Below, in pieces: positions 1-6,832 of a DNA stretch of 6,907 nucleotides. Source of the stretch: Planctomycetota bacterium. Lineage in GTDB: Bacteria; Planctomycetota; SZUA-567; H5-PLA8; CALKMO01. Made by a program: the position numbers and the translations under genes. The stretch lies in the NCBI GenBank assembly GCA_026417845.1, contig JAOACM010000245.1, positions 1-6,907 on the forward strand, read 5' to 3'. The notes below the pieces were generated by a model. The model ran no database searches. It was not told where the DNA came from and was given only the letters and a program-made list of their open reading frames with translations. How positions within the stretch are numbered: position 1 is the stretch's first letter; every line of letters starts with the position of its first letter.

Positions 1-18
1 GCGCCGGTCGTTTCCCGG

Positions 19-1629
19 ATGGCGAGGAAGGCGCATTTCGATCTGTCCCTGCCGTCGGAAAAATCCGGCGCCTCCAGGGGAGCCGGCGGGGGAGGGGAGG
101 GGAGGGGAACGCCGGTCTCGCGCCTCCAGCGCGCGGCCGAGGCGCTGCGCCGCTGGGCGCCTGCGGCGCTGACAGGCGGCGTGCTGGCCGCGTCCGCGCC
201 CATCTGCGCGGGGCTGATAGCGGCGCAGGCAATATCGGACGGGGCGACCGTCGCGCTGGAGATATCTGCCGCCGGGTATACCGGGGACCCGGCCCATGGG
301 GGAGACGCGGTCGGAGGCGGGGGCGGCGCCGGAGCGAACGGCTGGGCGGATCGGGAGGGATCCCACGGAAACGACAGGGGGAGCCAGGGCCGTGACGATA
401 CATCAAAGGAAAGCGGCCTTCCGGACTGGAAGATCGAGGCGGCGGCAGAAATTCTACGCTTCGACCCGTGTTCCAGCGCGGCCATGAAGACGCTGGCCGT
501 GGGGCTTCTCGAAAAGGCAGACGAGGCTGTCGCTGCCTGCCGCCAGGGGAACGCCGCGCGCATGAGAGACGAGGCGGACAGGCTGCTCCGCCGCGCCCTG
601 TGGCTGGAACCGCTGGATCACGCTGCGTGGTACGTGATGGGCGCCGCCGCATTCAGGGAAGGACGGATGTCGGAGGCGATCGCTCTGATGGAGCGTAGCG
701 CCAGGGCCGCGCCGGCGTGGCCGGGACCGGCCGGGACGCTGGCCGGTATGCGGCTGGCGGCGTGGGTTCAGGAGGGGCGGCGGGACGGGAGATTGCTGGC
801 CGAGGCGATGGAGAATCTCCGGGCGGAGGTGGAGGCGGATCCCGACGATGGGGTAAGGCGCGCGCTGGCCACCTGCGTCCGGTACGGCGTGCCGCCGTCC
901 GTGTGGCGGAAGGCGGTCCCGGCCGGGCCGGATGCCCTGCGTACGCTCGCCTCGGCGCTCATTTCCGCCGGTGCCGCTGCGGAGGCGGACGCCGTCGTAA
1001 CCGAGGCGCTCGGCATCGCTCCGCCAGAGCTGGCGCCGGAATTCCTGCTCCTGCGCGCCGAGGCGGCGTTTTTGCGGGGAGAAGGCGATGCTGGAGCCAG
1101 GGGACTCGCGGAATTTGTCGCCGTCGTGCCATCGGGCCGGAGGGGATCGGTCGCCGCCCGCGCCGACGCTGTACTTAAGAAACGCGCCGAAGCCGCCGGG
1201 CGCCTGAAATGGTGGGAGGATATGGTGCGACGCCATCGGACCGAATCCTGGGCGCATCGCGGCCTCGGCGCAGTCCTGCTGGAGTTCGGGCGCCCCTCCG
1301 ACGCCATCGGACCTTTGAGGATCGCCGCGGAGCTGTCCGGGGACTTCGATTCGCTAATGGCGCTTGCGCGTGCGTATGCGGCCGCCGGATCGTACGGCTC
1401 CGCCTCCGCCGTACTGGACGACGCCGCCAGGCTCATGCCGGACGATATCGGCATGCTCGACCTGAAAACCCGCGTCCTCGAAGCCCAGGGATATTACCCG
1501 GCGGCGGCCGATGTCGCCGAGCGCTTGGCTGTCCTGGATGCCGCGAACGCGCCCGGACGGCGGAAGGACGCGCTCCGCCTCCGGGAACTTTCGCGCCGGC
1601 AGAAAGAAGGAAGCCGTATCGCGCGATAG
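19..1629 (+). CDS. Membrane-anchored or exported TPR-type repeat protein, function unknown
   Basis: The 536-residue product opens with a basic, glycine-rich segment (residues 1-46). A hydrophobic stretch follows at about 48-72, then a Gly/Asp/Ser-rich linker (about 86-133), then a long alpha-helical domain to the C-terminus. TPR-like helix pairs are visible at about 203-236, 410-440, 444-476 and 477-510, with alternating small residues, Gly between helices and acidic-Pro turns. Arginines just before the hydrophobic stretch suggest an inside N-terminus and an external TPR domain. An AQA motif at 69-71 could instead be a signal peptidase site after an unusually long N-region. TPR domains bind other proteins, but no partner is evident. 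The start is tentative: only 18 bases precede it, they contain no clear Shine-Dalgarno and no in-frame stop, so the gene may begin outside the window. It could even be the tail of a larger membrane protein with C-terminal TPRs. It converges on the next gene, 37 bases away. Confidence 0.82.
   Translation: MARKAHFDLSLPSEKSGASRGAGGGGEGRGTPVSRLQRAAEALRRWAPAALTGGVLAASAPICAGLIAAQAISDGATVALEISAAGYTGDPAHGGDAVGGGGGAGANGWADREGSHGNDRGSQGRDDTSKESGLPDWKIEAAAEILRFDPCSSAAMKTLAVGLLEKADEAVAACRQGNAARMRDEADRLLRRALWLEPLDHAAWYVMGAAAFREGRMSEAIALMERSARAAPAWPGPAGTLAGMRLAAWVQEGRRDGRLLAEAMENLRAEVEADPDDGVRRALATCVRYGVPPSVWRKAVPAGPDALRTLASALISAGAAAEADAVVTEALGIAPPELAPEFLLLRAEAAFLRGEGDAGARGLAEFVAVVPSGRRGSVAARADAVLKKRAEAAGRLKWWEDMVRRHRTESWAHRGLGAVLLEFGRPSDAIGPLRIAAELSGDFDSLMALARAYAAAGSYGSASAVLDDAARLMPDDIGMLDLKTRVLEAQGYYPAAADVAERLAVLDAANAPGRRKDALRLRELSRRQKEGSRIAR
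83..115 (+). other. G-quadruplex motif enclosed by a hairpin stem
   Basis: Four runs of four or five G (88-92, 94-97, 99-102, 104-107) are separated by single A residues, a strong pattern for a short-loop parallel quadruplex. They are on the coding strand, so the mRNA carries them. The bases on either side, CCGGCG (83-88) and CGCCGG (110-115), are perfect complements and would close a 6-bp stem around the G-tract. The tract encodes Gly/Glu/Arg codons at residues 24-30 of the TPR protein. Seen directly in the sequence; folding is inferred. Confidence 0.7.
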
Positions 1630-1636
1630 ACCTTAC

Positions 1637-1662
1637 GGCGCTCGCGCCTCGGCGTCGCGCCG
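1637..1662. terminator. Weak candidate bidirectional terminator between convergent genes
   Basis: The 37-base gap between the two convergent stop codons contains two small GC-rich hairpins. One is GGCG/CGCC with loop CTCG (1637-1648); the other is CGGCG/CGCCG with loop TCG (1650-1662). Neither strand has a real T-run after them. Position fits a terminator shared by both genes, but the stems are short and Rho-dependent ending is equally possible. Confidence 0.25.
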
Positions 1663-1666
1663 CGTT

Positions 1667-3301
1667 TCACTCCGCCGGTTTCCTCAGGACGACGCGCAAT
1701 GAGGTCTCCCCCTCGCAGGCTTCTTCCCGCGTCTGTCGGTTCACGGTGACGATCATTGATATCTCGCAGGTATCGCCCCCCGGCCAGGACATGCTGGAGA
1801 ACGGCGGGAAGCGGTAGGTGGCCTCGAACGTCCCGTCCTCTCTGCTCAGCGATATCCGTTCGCGGGCGTGTTCCATGAAATCCTTCGGCAATATGTTGCG
1901 CGGGTCCTCGATACGAACCCTGACATAGCTTATGTTGCCGGGCTTCCCGCCAGCAGAGATGCTGACCTTCAACTTGGCCTCGACGGCGGAATGCCGTTGC
2001 AGTCTGATCTCCGCCGGGTCCAGCTCCGTCCGCACCTCAGCCTTCGCCGGCGCCGGCCGGCTTTTTATCTTCCGCTCCGATTCGGGGGGAATCTTCAGAG
2101 AAACCGCCGCGGCGACTTTCGCGGGGAGCTTCAACTTCCCCGCGGCGAGTTCTTCGGAAGCCTTGGCTATCTCCTCTTCGATATTCCGCGCCGCCTCGAC
2201 GAGGACGGAACGGAACGCGGCGGTGGTTTCTCTCTCTTCGGCCTTGACCAACGCCTCGTGCCGGGCGCGCTTCACCGACCATTCCGCCCTTATCCTGTCA
2301 GCCCTGGCTTTTCCCTCCTGGCTCGCGAGTTCCCGGGGCGGGATCGTCCTCGCTATATCCAGGGCGGCGCCGAGCACGAAGCTGTCCGCGAACGCTTCGC
2401 CCGGATAGGGACCGTCCACCGGCCTGGCGGGCGGGGCGGCATCGAAGCGTTCGGGATCGGGCATAGACGGCCTGCGAAGTACCGCCTCAGTGCCCAGCGC
2501 CGGCTCCCATGGGAAGAACTCCAGTCTTTTTTGCATCCGTGCCCTGAATGCCTCGAAGACCCTCCCGGCGAAGGCCAGCTGGGCGTCCGAAGCGCGGTCC
2601 CACGTCTTCGAATCCGGCGATTTCGGATCCGGGGGCGGCGTCGGGAAACGCTCGGCGAACTCCAGCCACATCTTCGCGCGCGCCGCGGCCAGCAGGATAT
2701 CCTCGGGCAGTTCGTAGCCGGCCTCCATGCGCTTTATGCGCGCGCGCAGGGCGGTCATTTCCCTGAGCAGGGGGGTGGAACGCTCAGCACCCGATATCAG
2801 GACCTTGTTTCGAACCGCGATCCGGCGTTCCTCCTCCCCGAGCGCAGCGCCCCAGGCCTTTGCCGCCTCTTCCATCTCCGCCTTGTACTCCGCGGCCAGC
2901 GCCGCGGCCAGACCATCTATCCTCCGCTGAAGGTCCTGGACTTCCTTTTCGAGGAGGTTTTGGGCCTCGCGGGCCGCGGCCTCGCGCGCCGCACCGACGG
3001 CCCTCGCGACCTCCTCCCATTCCGCCTTGGGGATCGCTCCGTCGGTGCCAAGGCGGCCGAACTTGGCGCGGAGTATGGCGACGGCCGCCTCGCCGGCGGC
3101 GGGGTCGCCTGCCGGTGGCGGCGCGGGTACTTCGCCGGCCTTGGGCCGGGCTGGCTGTCCGTCGTCCGGGGAATGGGCCGGGCGGGCGTCATCCCGGCGC
3201 GGCGCCGGAGACTCCCCGGCCGATGCTGGAAAGAAGACCGGAAGGATCGTCGCAAAGAATACGACGGTCGTCCATGGCGAAGGCGGGAAGACGCTCCGCA
3301 T
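1667..3301 (-). CDS. Exported coiled-coil protein with C-terminal beta domain, function unknown
   Basis: The 544-residue product has a Sec-type signal peptide: Arg2, a hydrophobic core at about 11-24, and an ASA cleavage site before Gly29. A Pro/Ala/Asp-rich linker follows (about 30-70). Two charged, Ala/Glu/Arg-rich helical stretches (about 92-195 and 325-390) look like coiled coils, separated by a Pro-rich segment (about 219-300). The last 115 residues alternate polar and hydrophobic residues and suggest an Ig-like beta sandwich. The only cysteines in the protein, C512 and C529, lie there and could form a disulfide outside the cytoplasm. The ATG at 3299-3301 is preceded by AGGAG (3313-3317 on the opposite strand) with an 11-base spacer, so the start is reasonable. 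It lies 84 bases downstream of rsfS on the same strand and may share its transcript. I recognise no family. A periplasmic scaffold or envelope protein is possible, but that is inference. Confidence 0.83.
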   Translation of the reverse strand: MRSVFPPSPWTTVVFFATILPVFFPASAGESPAPRRDDARPAHSPDDGQPARPKAGEVPAPPPAGDPAAGEAAVAILRAKFGRLGTDGAIPKAEWEEVARAVGAAREAAAREAQNLLEKEVQDLQRRIDGLAAALAAEYKAEMEEAAKAWGAALGEEERRIAVRNKVLISGAERSTPLLREMTALRARIKRMEAGYELPEDILLAAARAKMWLEFAERFPTPPPDPKSPDSKTWDRASDAQLAFAGRVFEAFRARMQKRLEFFPWEPALGTEAVLRRPSMPDPERFDAAPPARPVDGPYPGEAFADSFVLGAALDIARTIPPRELASQEGKARADRIRAEWSVKRARHEALVKAEERETTAAFRSVLVEAARNIEEEIAKASEELAAGKLKLPAKVAAAVSLKIPPESERKIKSRPAPAKAEVRTELDPAEIRLQRHSAVEAKLKVSISAGGKPGNISYVRVRIEDPRNILPKDFMEHARERISLSREDGTFEATYRFPPFSSMSWPGGDTCEISMIVTVNRQTREEACEGETSLRVVLRKPAE

Positions 3302-3385
3302 TTCCCGTTCCGCTCCTGTCGGACTGGTTGTGCCGGCGGCCCACGGTTGTCAGCCGCAAGCGCCCGGTTCCCTGAAGCGGGGGCG

Positions 3386-3745
3386 CTAGACGGTTTCCGC
3401 CCCGGAAAAATCCACTTTCGGGGCGTCGCCCCACATCGTCTCCAGCGAATAGTATGCCCGGAGATCAGGGGAGAACAGATGGACTATAGCATCCACGTAA
3501 TCCAGCAGTATCCATTGCGAATCGGGGTACCCCTCGACGCCCAGCGGCCTGCATCCGTGCCGCGCAGTCTCGCGGCGCACAGCGTCCGCCACGGCTCTGG
3601 CCTGGTGCCTGGAATGAACAGTGGCAATAACCAGATAGTCCGTCAGATCCATCGCGCCACGGACATCATAGACCACTATGTTTTCGGCTTTTTTCCCCTC
3701 AGCCAAGCGCGCGGCAAGGATCGCGATCTCACGGCCATTCAGCAT
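3386..3745 (-). CDS. rsfS: Ribosomal silencing factor RsfS (Iojap/YbeB family)
   Basis: From the ATG at 3743-3745 the product has 119 residues, the normal size for this family. Family landmarks run in order: an N-terminal helix, ENIVVYDVRG (21-30), LTDYLVIAT (34-42), GVEGYPDSQWILLDYVDAIVHLF (69-91, single-domain core) and YYSLETMWGDAP (98-109). RsfS binds ribosomal protein uL14 and blocks joining of the 30S and 50S subunits, lowering translation in starvation or stationary phase. The segment after LVIAT reads VHSRHQ where many relatives have a Gly-Thr/Asn-Ser type turn, a modest divergence. Start choice: family alignment favours residue 1 here, although the nearest purine-rich stretch (3761-3770) is 15 bases upstream. 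An in-frame ATG at 3776-3778 has GGAGG only three bases away, and a TTG lies at 3848-3850; either would add 11 or 35 atypical residues. The usual neighbour nadD is absent from this window. Confidence 0.95.
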   Translation of the reverse strand: MLNGREIAILAARLAEGKKAENIVVYDVRGAMDLTDYLVIATVHSRHQARAVADAVRRETARHGCRPLGVEGYPDSQWILLDYVDAIVHLFSPDLRAYYSLETMWGDAPKVDFSGAETV

Positions 3746-3925
3746 TATCGTACCCGGCAGCCCCTTCCCTACAAACATGCGCCTCCGCAATCGCTGGCAT
3801 CTTTGCCGTAGCGGTTGCCAGACGCGCGGCTCCGCAGCCTCGCCGGGCAAGCGGAGTGCCGTTCCCCTGTCAGATCAGGAGTACGCGGTCGCGGAGTCCA
3901 GTTCCTGCAGCCTCCGGCGCCGCCT

Positions 3926-3955
3926 GCTATATCCTCCTTGAGTCGGAAATTACAA
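3926..3955 (-). promoter_or_regulatory. Candidate sigma70-type promoter for rsfS
   Basis: On the minus strand TTGTAA (3950-3955) and TATAGC (3926-3931) lie 18 bases apart, each matching four of six consensus positions. Transcription would start near 3919, giving a leader of about 175 bases before the preferred rsfS start. The leader length is somewhat long and the match is moderate, so this is a guess based on motif and position. Confidence 0.3.
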
Positions 3956-3986
3956 CCGGACGTCAGGAATGCAACCGATTTTCGCT

Positions 3987-4014
3987 TTGCGAAGGTGGCC
4001 GCCATTTTTAAGAT
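3987..4014 (+). promoter_or_regulatory. Candidate sigma70-type promoter for hppA
   Basis: TTGCGA (3987-3992) and TAAGAT (4009-4014) are separated by 16 bases in a locally AT-rich patch of an otherwise GC-rich region. Transcription would begin near 4021, leaving a leader of about 108 bases that includes the nested stem-loop at 4044-4089. This is the best promoter-like pair upstream of hppA. Confidence 0.4.
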
Positions 4015-4043
4015 ACGGGCGGTCATCCAGATGCCGATTCGGA

Positions 4044-4089
4044 AATGCGCCCGTCCGCCGCGAGGCGGATTGGGAAGGGAGGGCGCATT
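4044..4089. repeat. Nested perfect inverted repeat, REP-like or leader stem-loop
   Basis: AATGCGCCC (4044-4052) is the exact reverse complement of GGGCGCATT (4081-4089), giving a 9-bp outer stem. Inside it TCCGCC (4054-4059) pairs exactly with GGCGGA (4064-4069) around a GCGA tetraloop of the stable GNRA class. An unpaired purine-rich stretch (about 4071-4080, GGGAAGGGA core) lies on the 3' side. The compact imperfect palindrome resembles dispersed REP-type elements of GC-rich genomes. As RNA it would fold 27 bases upstream of the hppA Shine-Dalgarno. The pairing is seen directly; its nature is inferred, and only one copy lies in this window. Confidence 0.6.
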
Positions 4090-4115
4090 GTAAGCTTTGT
4101 CGAGGCACCTTGGGC

Positions 4116-4120
4116 GGAGG
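4116..4120 (+). promoter_or_regulatory. Ribosome binding site deciding the hppA start
   Basis: A full GGAGG sits eight bases before the ATG at 4129. The in-frame ATG at 4045 has no comparable site and lies within the outer stem of the inverted repeat. This supports 4129 as the true start. Confidence 0.85.
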
Positions 4121-4128
4121 ATCATCAG

Positions 4129-6741
4129 ATGGGCGCGAGACGTTCGAAACACGGATGGCTGAGGAATCGCTGGCTGGCCGCCATGCTGCTGTGCGGGGCG
4201 GCCGTGTTGCTGTTCCATCTGCCCGACACGCTCTGGCGGGCGCCGGTTTACGCGCAGGATGCCGGGGCAAGCGCGGCGGCCGGCACCGAAGAGAAAAAAC
4301 ATGCGCAATTCCAGTACTTCGAGTTCCTCAGATCGGACAAGTATTCTGCCGGCGAGCGGGCGGCGCTCTTCATATCGCTGGGTATAGCCATAGCGGGTCT
4401 TCTGTACGCCCTGGTTCTCGTCCGGCAGATAAGGGGCGCCGATCTCGGGACGGAGAAGATGCAGGGGATCGCAGCGGCGGTGCGCGAGGGCGCTAACGCC
4501 TATTTGAAGAGGCAGTTGAGCGTGGTGGTGATCCTGATAGCGGCGCTCGTTGTGGTGCTGTACGTTACCAAGGGGATGCAGAGCGGCTTCGACAGCCCGT
4601 TTGCCATAGGCCGCGCCGGCGCCTTTCTGATGGGGGCGGTCTTCTCCGCCACTGTCGGATTCGTGGGGATGCGGCTTGCGACCACCGGGAACCTGCGCGT
4701 CGCGCAGGCGGCCACGGTCGGGTTCGGCAGGGCGCTGATGCTCGGCTACCGCACCGGAACCATAACGGGCATGCTCACCGACGGTCTGGGTCTGCTGGGC
4801 GGTACGCTGATATTCATGACCTACGGCGAGCACGCCTACGAGGCGCTGCTTGGCTTCGGCTTCGGCGGAACGCTGCTGGCCCTGTTCATGCGCGTCGGCG
4901 GCGGCATATACACCAAGGCGGCCGACGTAGGCGCGGACCTGGTCGGCAAGATCGAGAAGGACATCCCCGAGGACGATCCGCGCAACGCCGCCACGATAGC
5001 CGACAACGTCGGCGACAACGTAGGCGACTGCGCGGGGATGGCGGCGGACATATTCGAATCGTACGAGGTGACCATAGTCGCGGCGATGATACTGGGCTAC
5101 GCCGCCTTCGGGCACAAGGGAGTCATGTTCCCGATACTGGTCCGCGCCATCGGCGTATTCGCCTCGATCATCTCCACATACCTGGTGCGCGCCGGCGATA
5201 AGGGCAACGTGGCGGAGGCGATGAAATCCATAAACATCGGCTTCTGGACCGGATCGGCCATTTCGATACTGGGTTTCATGGTCCTCGGCTTCTTTTACCT
5301 GTACTTCGATCCATCCAATCCGGTGGCATGGATCGGCAAGAACGTGCCGTGGTGGGCCAGCTTCGGTATAACCGATGCCCGCGGCTGGGTGCTGGACATG
5401 CGGCCGGCCTACACCTGCCTGATCGGAATCCTCCTGTGCGTAGCAATAAACCGCGTAACGGAGTATTTCACGGGGACGGAGTACTCGCCGGTCAAAGGCC
5501 TGGTCAGGAACTGCACCACCGGACATGCCACCAACATAATTGAAGGGCTTGCGGTTGGTTACGAATCGGCGGTGGCGACGGCGCTGGTCCTGTGCGTGGC
5601 GATCTTCGGCTCCGTGCTGATCTACTGGAATACCAACAGCGCTCTGTGCATCGCCTTCGGCGTGGCCATGTGCGGCATCGGCCAGCTCACCCTTACGGGC
5701 AACACCATCTCCATGGACGTCTTCGGCCCCGTGGCCGACAACGCCAACGGGATAGGCGAGATGGGTTATGAGAAGGACAGGATGGGCGAGGCCAAGTACA
5801 AGGAAGCCAGACAGATACTGGTAGATCTCGATGCCGTCGGTAATACCACCAAGGCCGTCACCAAGGGGGTGGCCATCGGCTCGGCGGTCATCGCGGCCGT
5901 CTCGCTCTATGCCAGCTTCATTACCGTCGTAGGTTCCGGCGGGGGGAGCGAAGAGGAAGTCCTGCCGCTTGCCCTGTTCAACAAGGTGGCCGGGCTGCTC
6001 ACGGTTTCCGACCCCCGCTTCCTGATAGGGATGCTGATAGGCGGCTCAATCCCGATGCTGTTCTCCTCCATGACCATCCGGGCCGTGGGGCGCGCCGCGT
6101 ACCTGATCGTTAACGAATGCCGCGCCCAGTTCCGCAGGCCGGGGGTCATGGAAGGGACCGTCAAGCCGGAGTACGGAAGAGTGGTCTTCATCTGCACCGA
6201 GGCCGCCCAGAAGGAGCTGGTCGGTCCAGCGTTGCTGGCGGTCTTCTCGCCGGTGCTCGTCGGCTTCCTGCTCGGCCCGGTCGCGCTCGCCGGCTTCCTT
6301 GGGGGGGCCATCGTCGTCGGCCAGCTCATGGCCTCCTTCATGTGCAACTCCGGCGGCGCGTGGGACAACGCCAAGAAGACCATTGAGGACGAGCCGCGCG
6401 ACCCGGCGGCTAATACCGGCAAGGGATCCGAAAAACACAAGGCGTCGGTCACCGGGGATACCGTCGGCGACCCGCTGAAGGATACCGCTGGCCCGGCGAT
6501 AAACCCGCTCCTGAAGGTGATGAACATGGTCGCGATACTTGCCGTGCCGCTGATGCTCGTCTACGATAAGGTGCTGGTCGAGAAGGTCTCTCAGTACATG
6601 GAGGAAGAAAAGTTCCCGAAGCCGCCCCACTTCACGTACAGCGAAATCGATACCTTTTACATAATCGCGGTCCTGATTGCCGTGGCTGCACTCGTCTGGT
6701 CGTACTGGCAGTCGAAGCGCGAGGTCAAGGGCGCTCAGTAG
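4129..6741 (+). CDS. hppA: Membrane-bound proton-pumping pyrophosphatase, K+-independent type
   Basis: The 870-residue integral membrane protein hydrolyses PPi to phosphate and pumps H+ out of the cytoplasm, recovering energy from biosynthetic PPi. All family signatures are present: TKAADVGADLVGK (262-274), the acidic DNVGDNVGDCAGMAADIFESY region (292-312, D292, D296, D300, D307, E310), MDVFGPVADNANGIGEM (529-545), DNAKK (746-750) and GDTVGDPLKDT (776-786). Residues K575 and T578 in GNTTKAVTKG mark the K+-independent class, whose known members pump H+ and not Na+. The start at 4129 is set by GGAGG eight bases upstream. Residues 1-42 look like a signal peptide: basic N-region, hydrophobic core 16-29, VYA cleavage site before Q43. 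That suits the external N-terminus known for the family. The protein is longer than the usual 660-780 residues because of this leader, a linker (43-75) and some longer loops. About half of Ile codons are ATA. No truncation or frameshift is seen. Confidence 0.98.
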   Translation: MGARRSKHGWLRNRWLAAMLLCGAAVLLFHLPDTLWRAPVYAQDAGASAAAGTEEKKHAQFQYFEFLRSDKYSAGERAALFISLGIAIAGLLYALVLVRQIRGADLGTEKMQGIAAAVREGANAYLKRQLSVVVILIAALVVVLYVTKGMQSGFDSPFAIGRAGAFLMGAVFSATVGFVGMRLATTGNLRVAQAATVGFGRALMLGYRTGTITGMLTDGLGLLGGTLIFMTYGEHAYEALLGFGFGGTLLALFMRVGGGIYTKAADVGADLVGKIEKDIPEDDPRNAATIADNVGDNVGDCAGMAADIFESYEVTIVAAMILGYAAFGHKGVMFPILVRAIGVFASIISTYLVRAGDKGNVAEAMKSINIGFWTGSAISILGFMVLGFFYLYFDPSNPVAWIGKNVPWWASFGITDARGWVLDMRPAYTCLIGILLCVAINRVTEYFTGTEYSPVKGLVRNCTTGHATNIIEGLAVGYESAVATALVLCVAIFGSVLIYWNTNSALCIAFGVAMCGIGQLTLTGNTISMDVFGPVADNANGIGEMGYEKDRMGEAKYKEARQILVDLDAVGNTTKAVTKGVAIGSAVIAAVSLYASFITVVGSGGGSEEEVLPLALFNKVAGLLTVSDPRFLIGMLIGGSIPMLFSSMTIRAVGRAAYLIVNECRAQFRRPGVMEGTVKPEYGRVVFICTEAAQKELVGPALLAVFSPVLVGFLLGPVALAGFLGGAIVVGQLMASFMCNSGGAWDNAKKTIEDEPRDPAANTGKGSEKHKASVTGDTVGDPLKDTAGPAINPLLKVMNMVAILAVPLMLVYDKVLVEKVSQYMEEEKFPKPPHFTYSEIDTFYIIAVLIAVAALVWSYWQSKREVKGAQ

Positions 6742-6755
6742 GGGAAGCCGTCGGG

Positions 6756-6776
6756 ACGCAAAAAGGTTTGTGGCGT
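6756..6776 (+). terminator. Weak candidate terminator after hppA
   Basis: Fifteen bases past the hppA stop, ACGCAAA (6756-6762) can pair with TTT and GCGT (to 6776) across a two-base bulge, followed by TCGTTTCC. The stem is weak and the T-run poor, so the call rests mainly on position. Confidence 0.25.
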
Positions 6777-6810
6777 TCGTTTCCGGACCTCGACTTTAAG
6801 ATGCGCGGGC

Positions 6811-6832
6811 TGGGGAGATATCCCCTTCCCCA
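6811..6832. other. Mutually exclusive small hairpins downstream of hppA
   Basis: GGGGA (6812-6816) pairs perfectly with TCCCC (6821-6825) around a GATA loop. The same 5' arm, extended to TGGGGA (6811-6816), pairs equally with TCCCCA (6827-6832). Only one can form at a time. This lies in the final 166 bases, which show no supported gene. The pairing is direct; any role, such as a leader for a gene beyond the window, is a guess. Confidence 0.35.

Larger units (their letters stand above)
3746..4128. other. Divergent intergenic region between rsfS and hppA
   Basis: These 383 bases separate two genes read in opposite directions. They contain a candidate promoter for each gene, a nested inverted repeat and the hppA ribosome binding site, all listed separately. 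Open frames cross the region on both strands, but none shows a recognisable protein, a good start signal or family sequence. No tRNA-like arm pattern (GTTCGANNC) is present. An AAGGAGG on the minus strand (3934-3940) is not followed at the right distance by ATG, GTG or TTG. Confidence 0.7.

Noticed and set aside
454..1454. Minus-strand open frames opposite the TPR gene
   Set aside because: Low-complexity Arg/Ser/Pro translations in the antisense frames of a gene with coherent helical repeats.
3360..3386. GCGCCC/GGGCGC inverted repeat at the rsfS stop codon as a terminator
   Set aside because: A six-bp stem with a 15-base loop and no T-run; too weak to claim.
1868..3811. Long plus-strand open frame of 647 codons opposite the exported coiled-coil gene and rsfS
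   Set aside because: Arg/Gly/Pro-rich, low-complexity translation without recognisable domains. It is antisense to two better-supported genes and typical of GC-rich shadow frames.
3746..3850. N-terminal extension of rsfS from TTG at 3850 or ATG at 3778
   Set aside because: Arg-rich extra residues do not match the family, which begins near the ATG at 3745. The 3778 ATG has GGAGG only three bases away, so it stays a minor alternative.
4045..4128. Upstream ATG extending hppA by 28 residues
   Set aside because: No Shine-Dalgarno, start codon lies within the outer stem of the inverted repeat, and the extension is unlike a leader. The ATG at 4129 has GGAGG and begins a good signal peptide.
3769..5526. 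Minus-strand open frame of 585 codons opposite the first half of hppA
   Set aside because: It lies antisense to a certain gene and its translation is His/Arg/Gly-rich with no family features.
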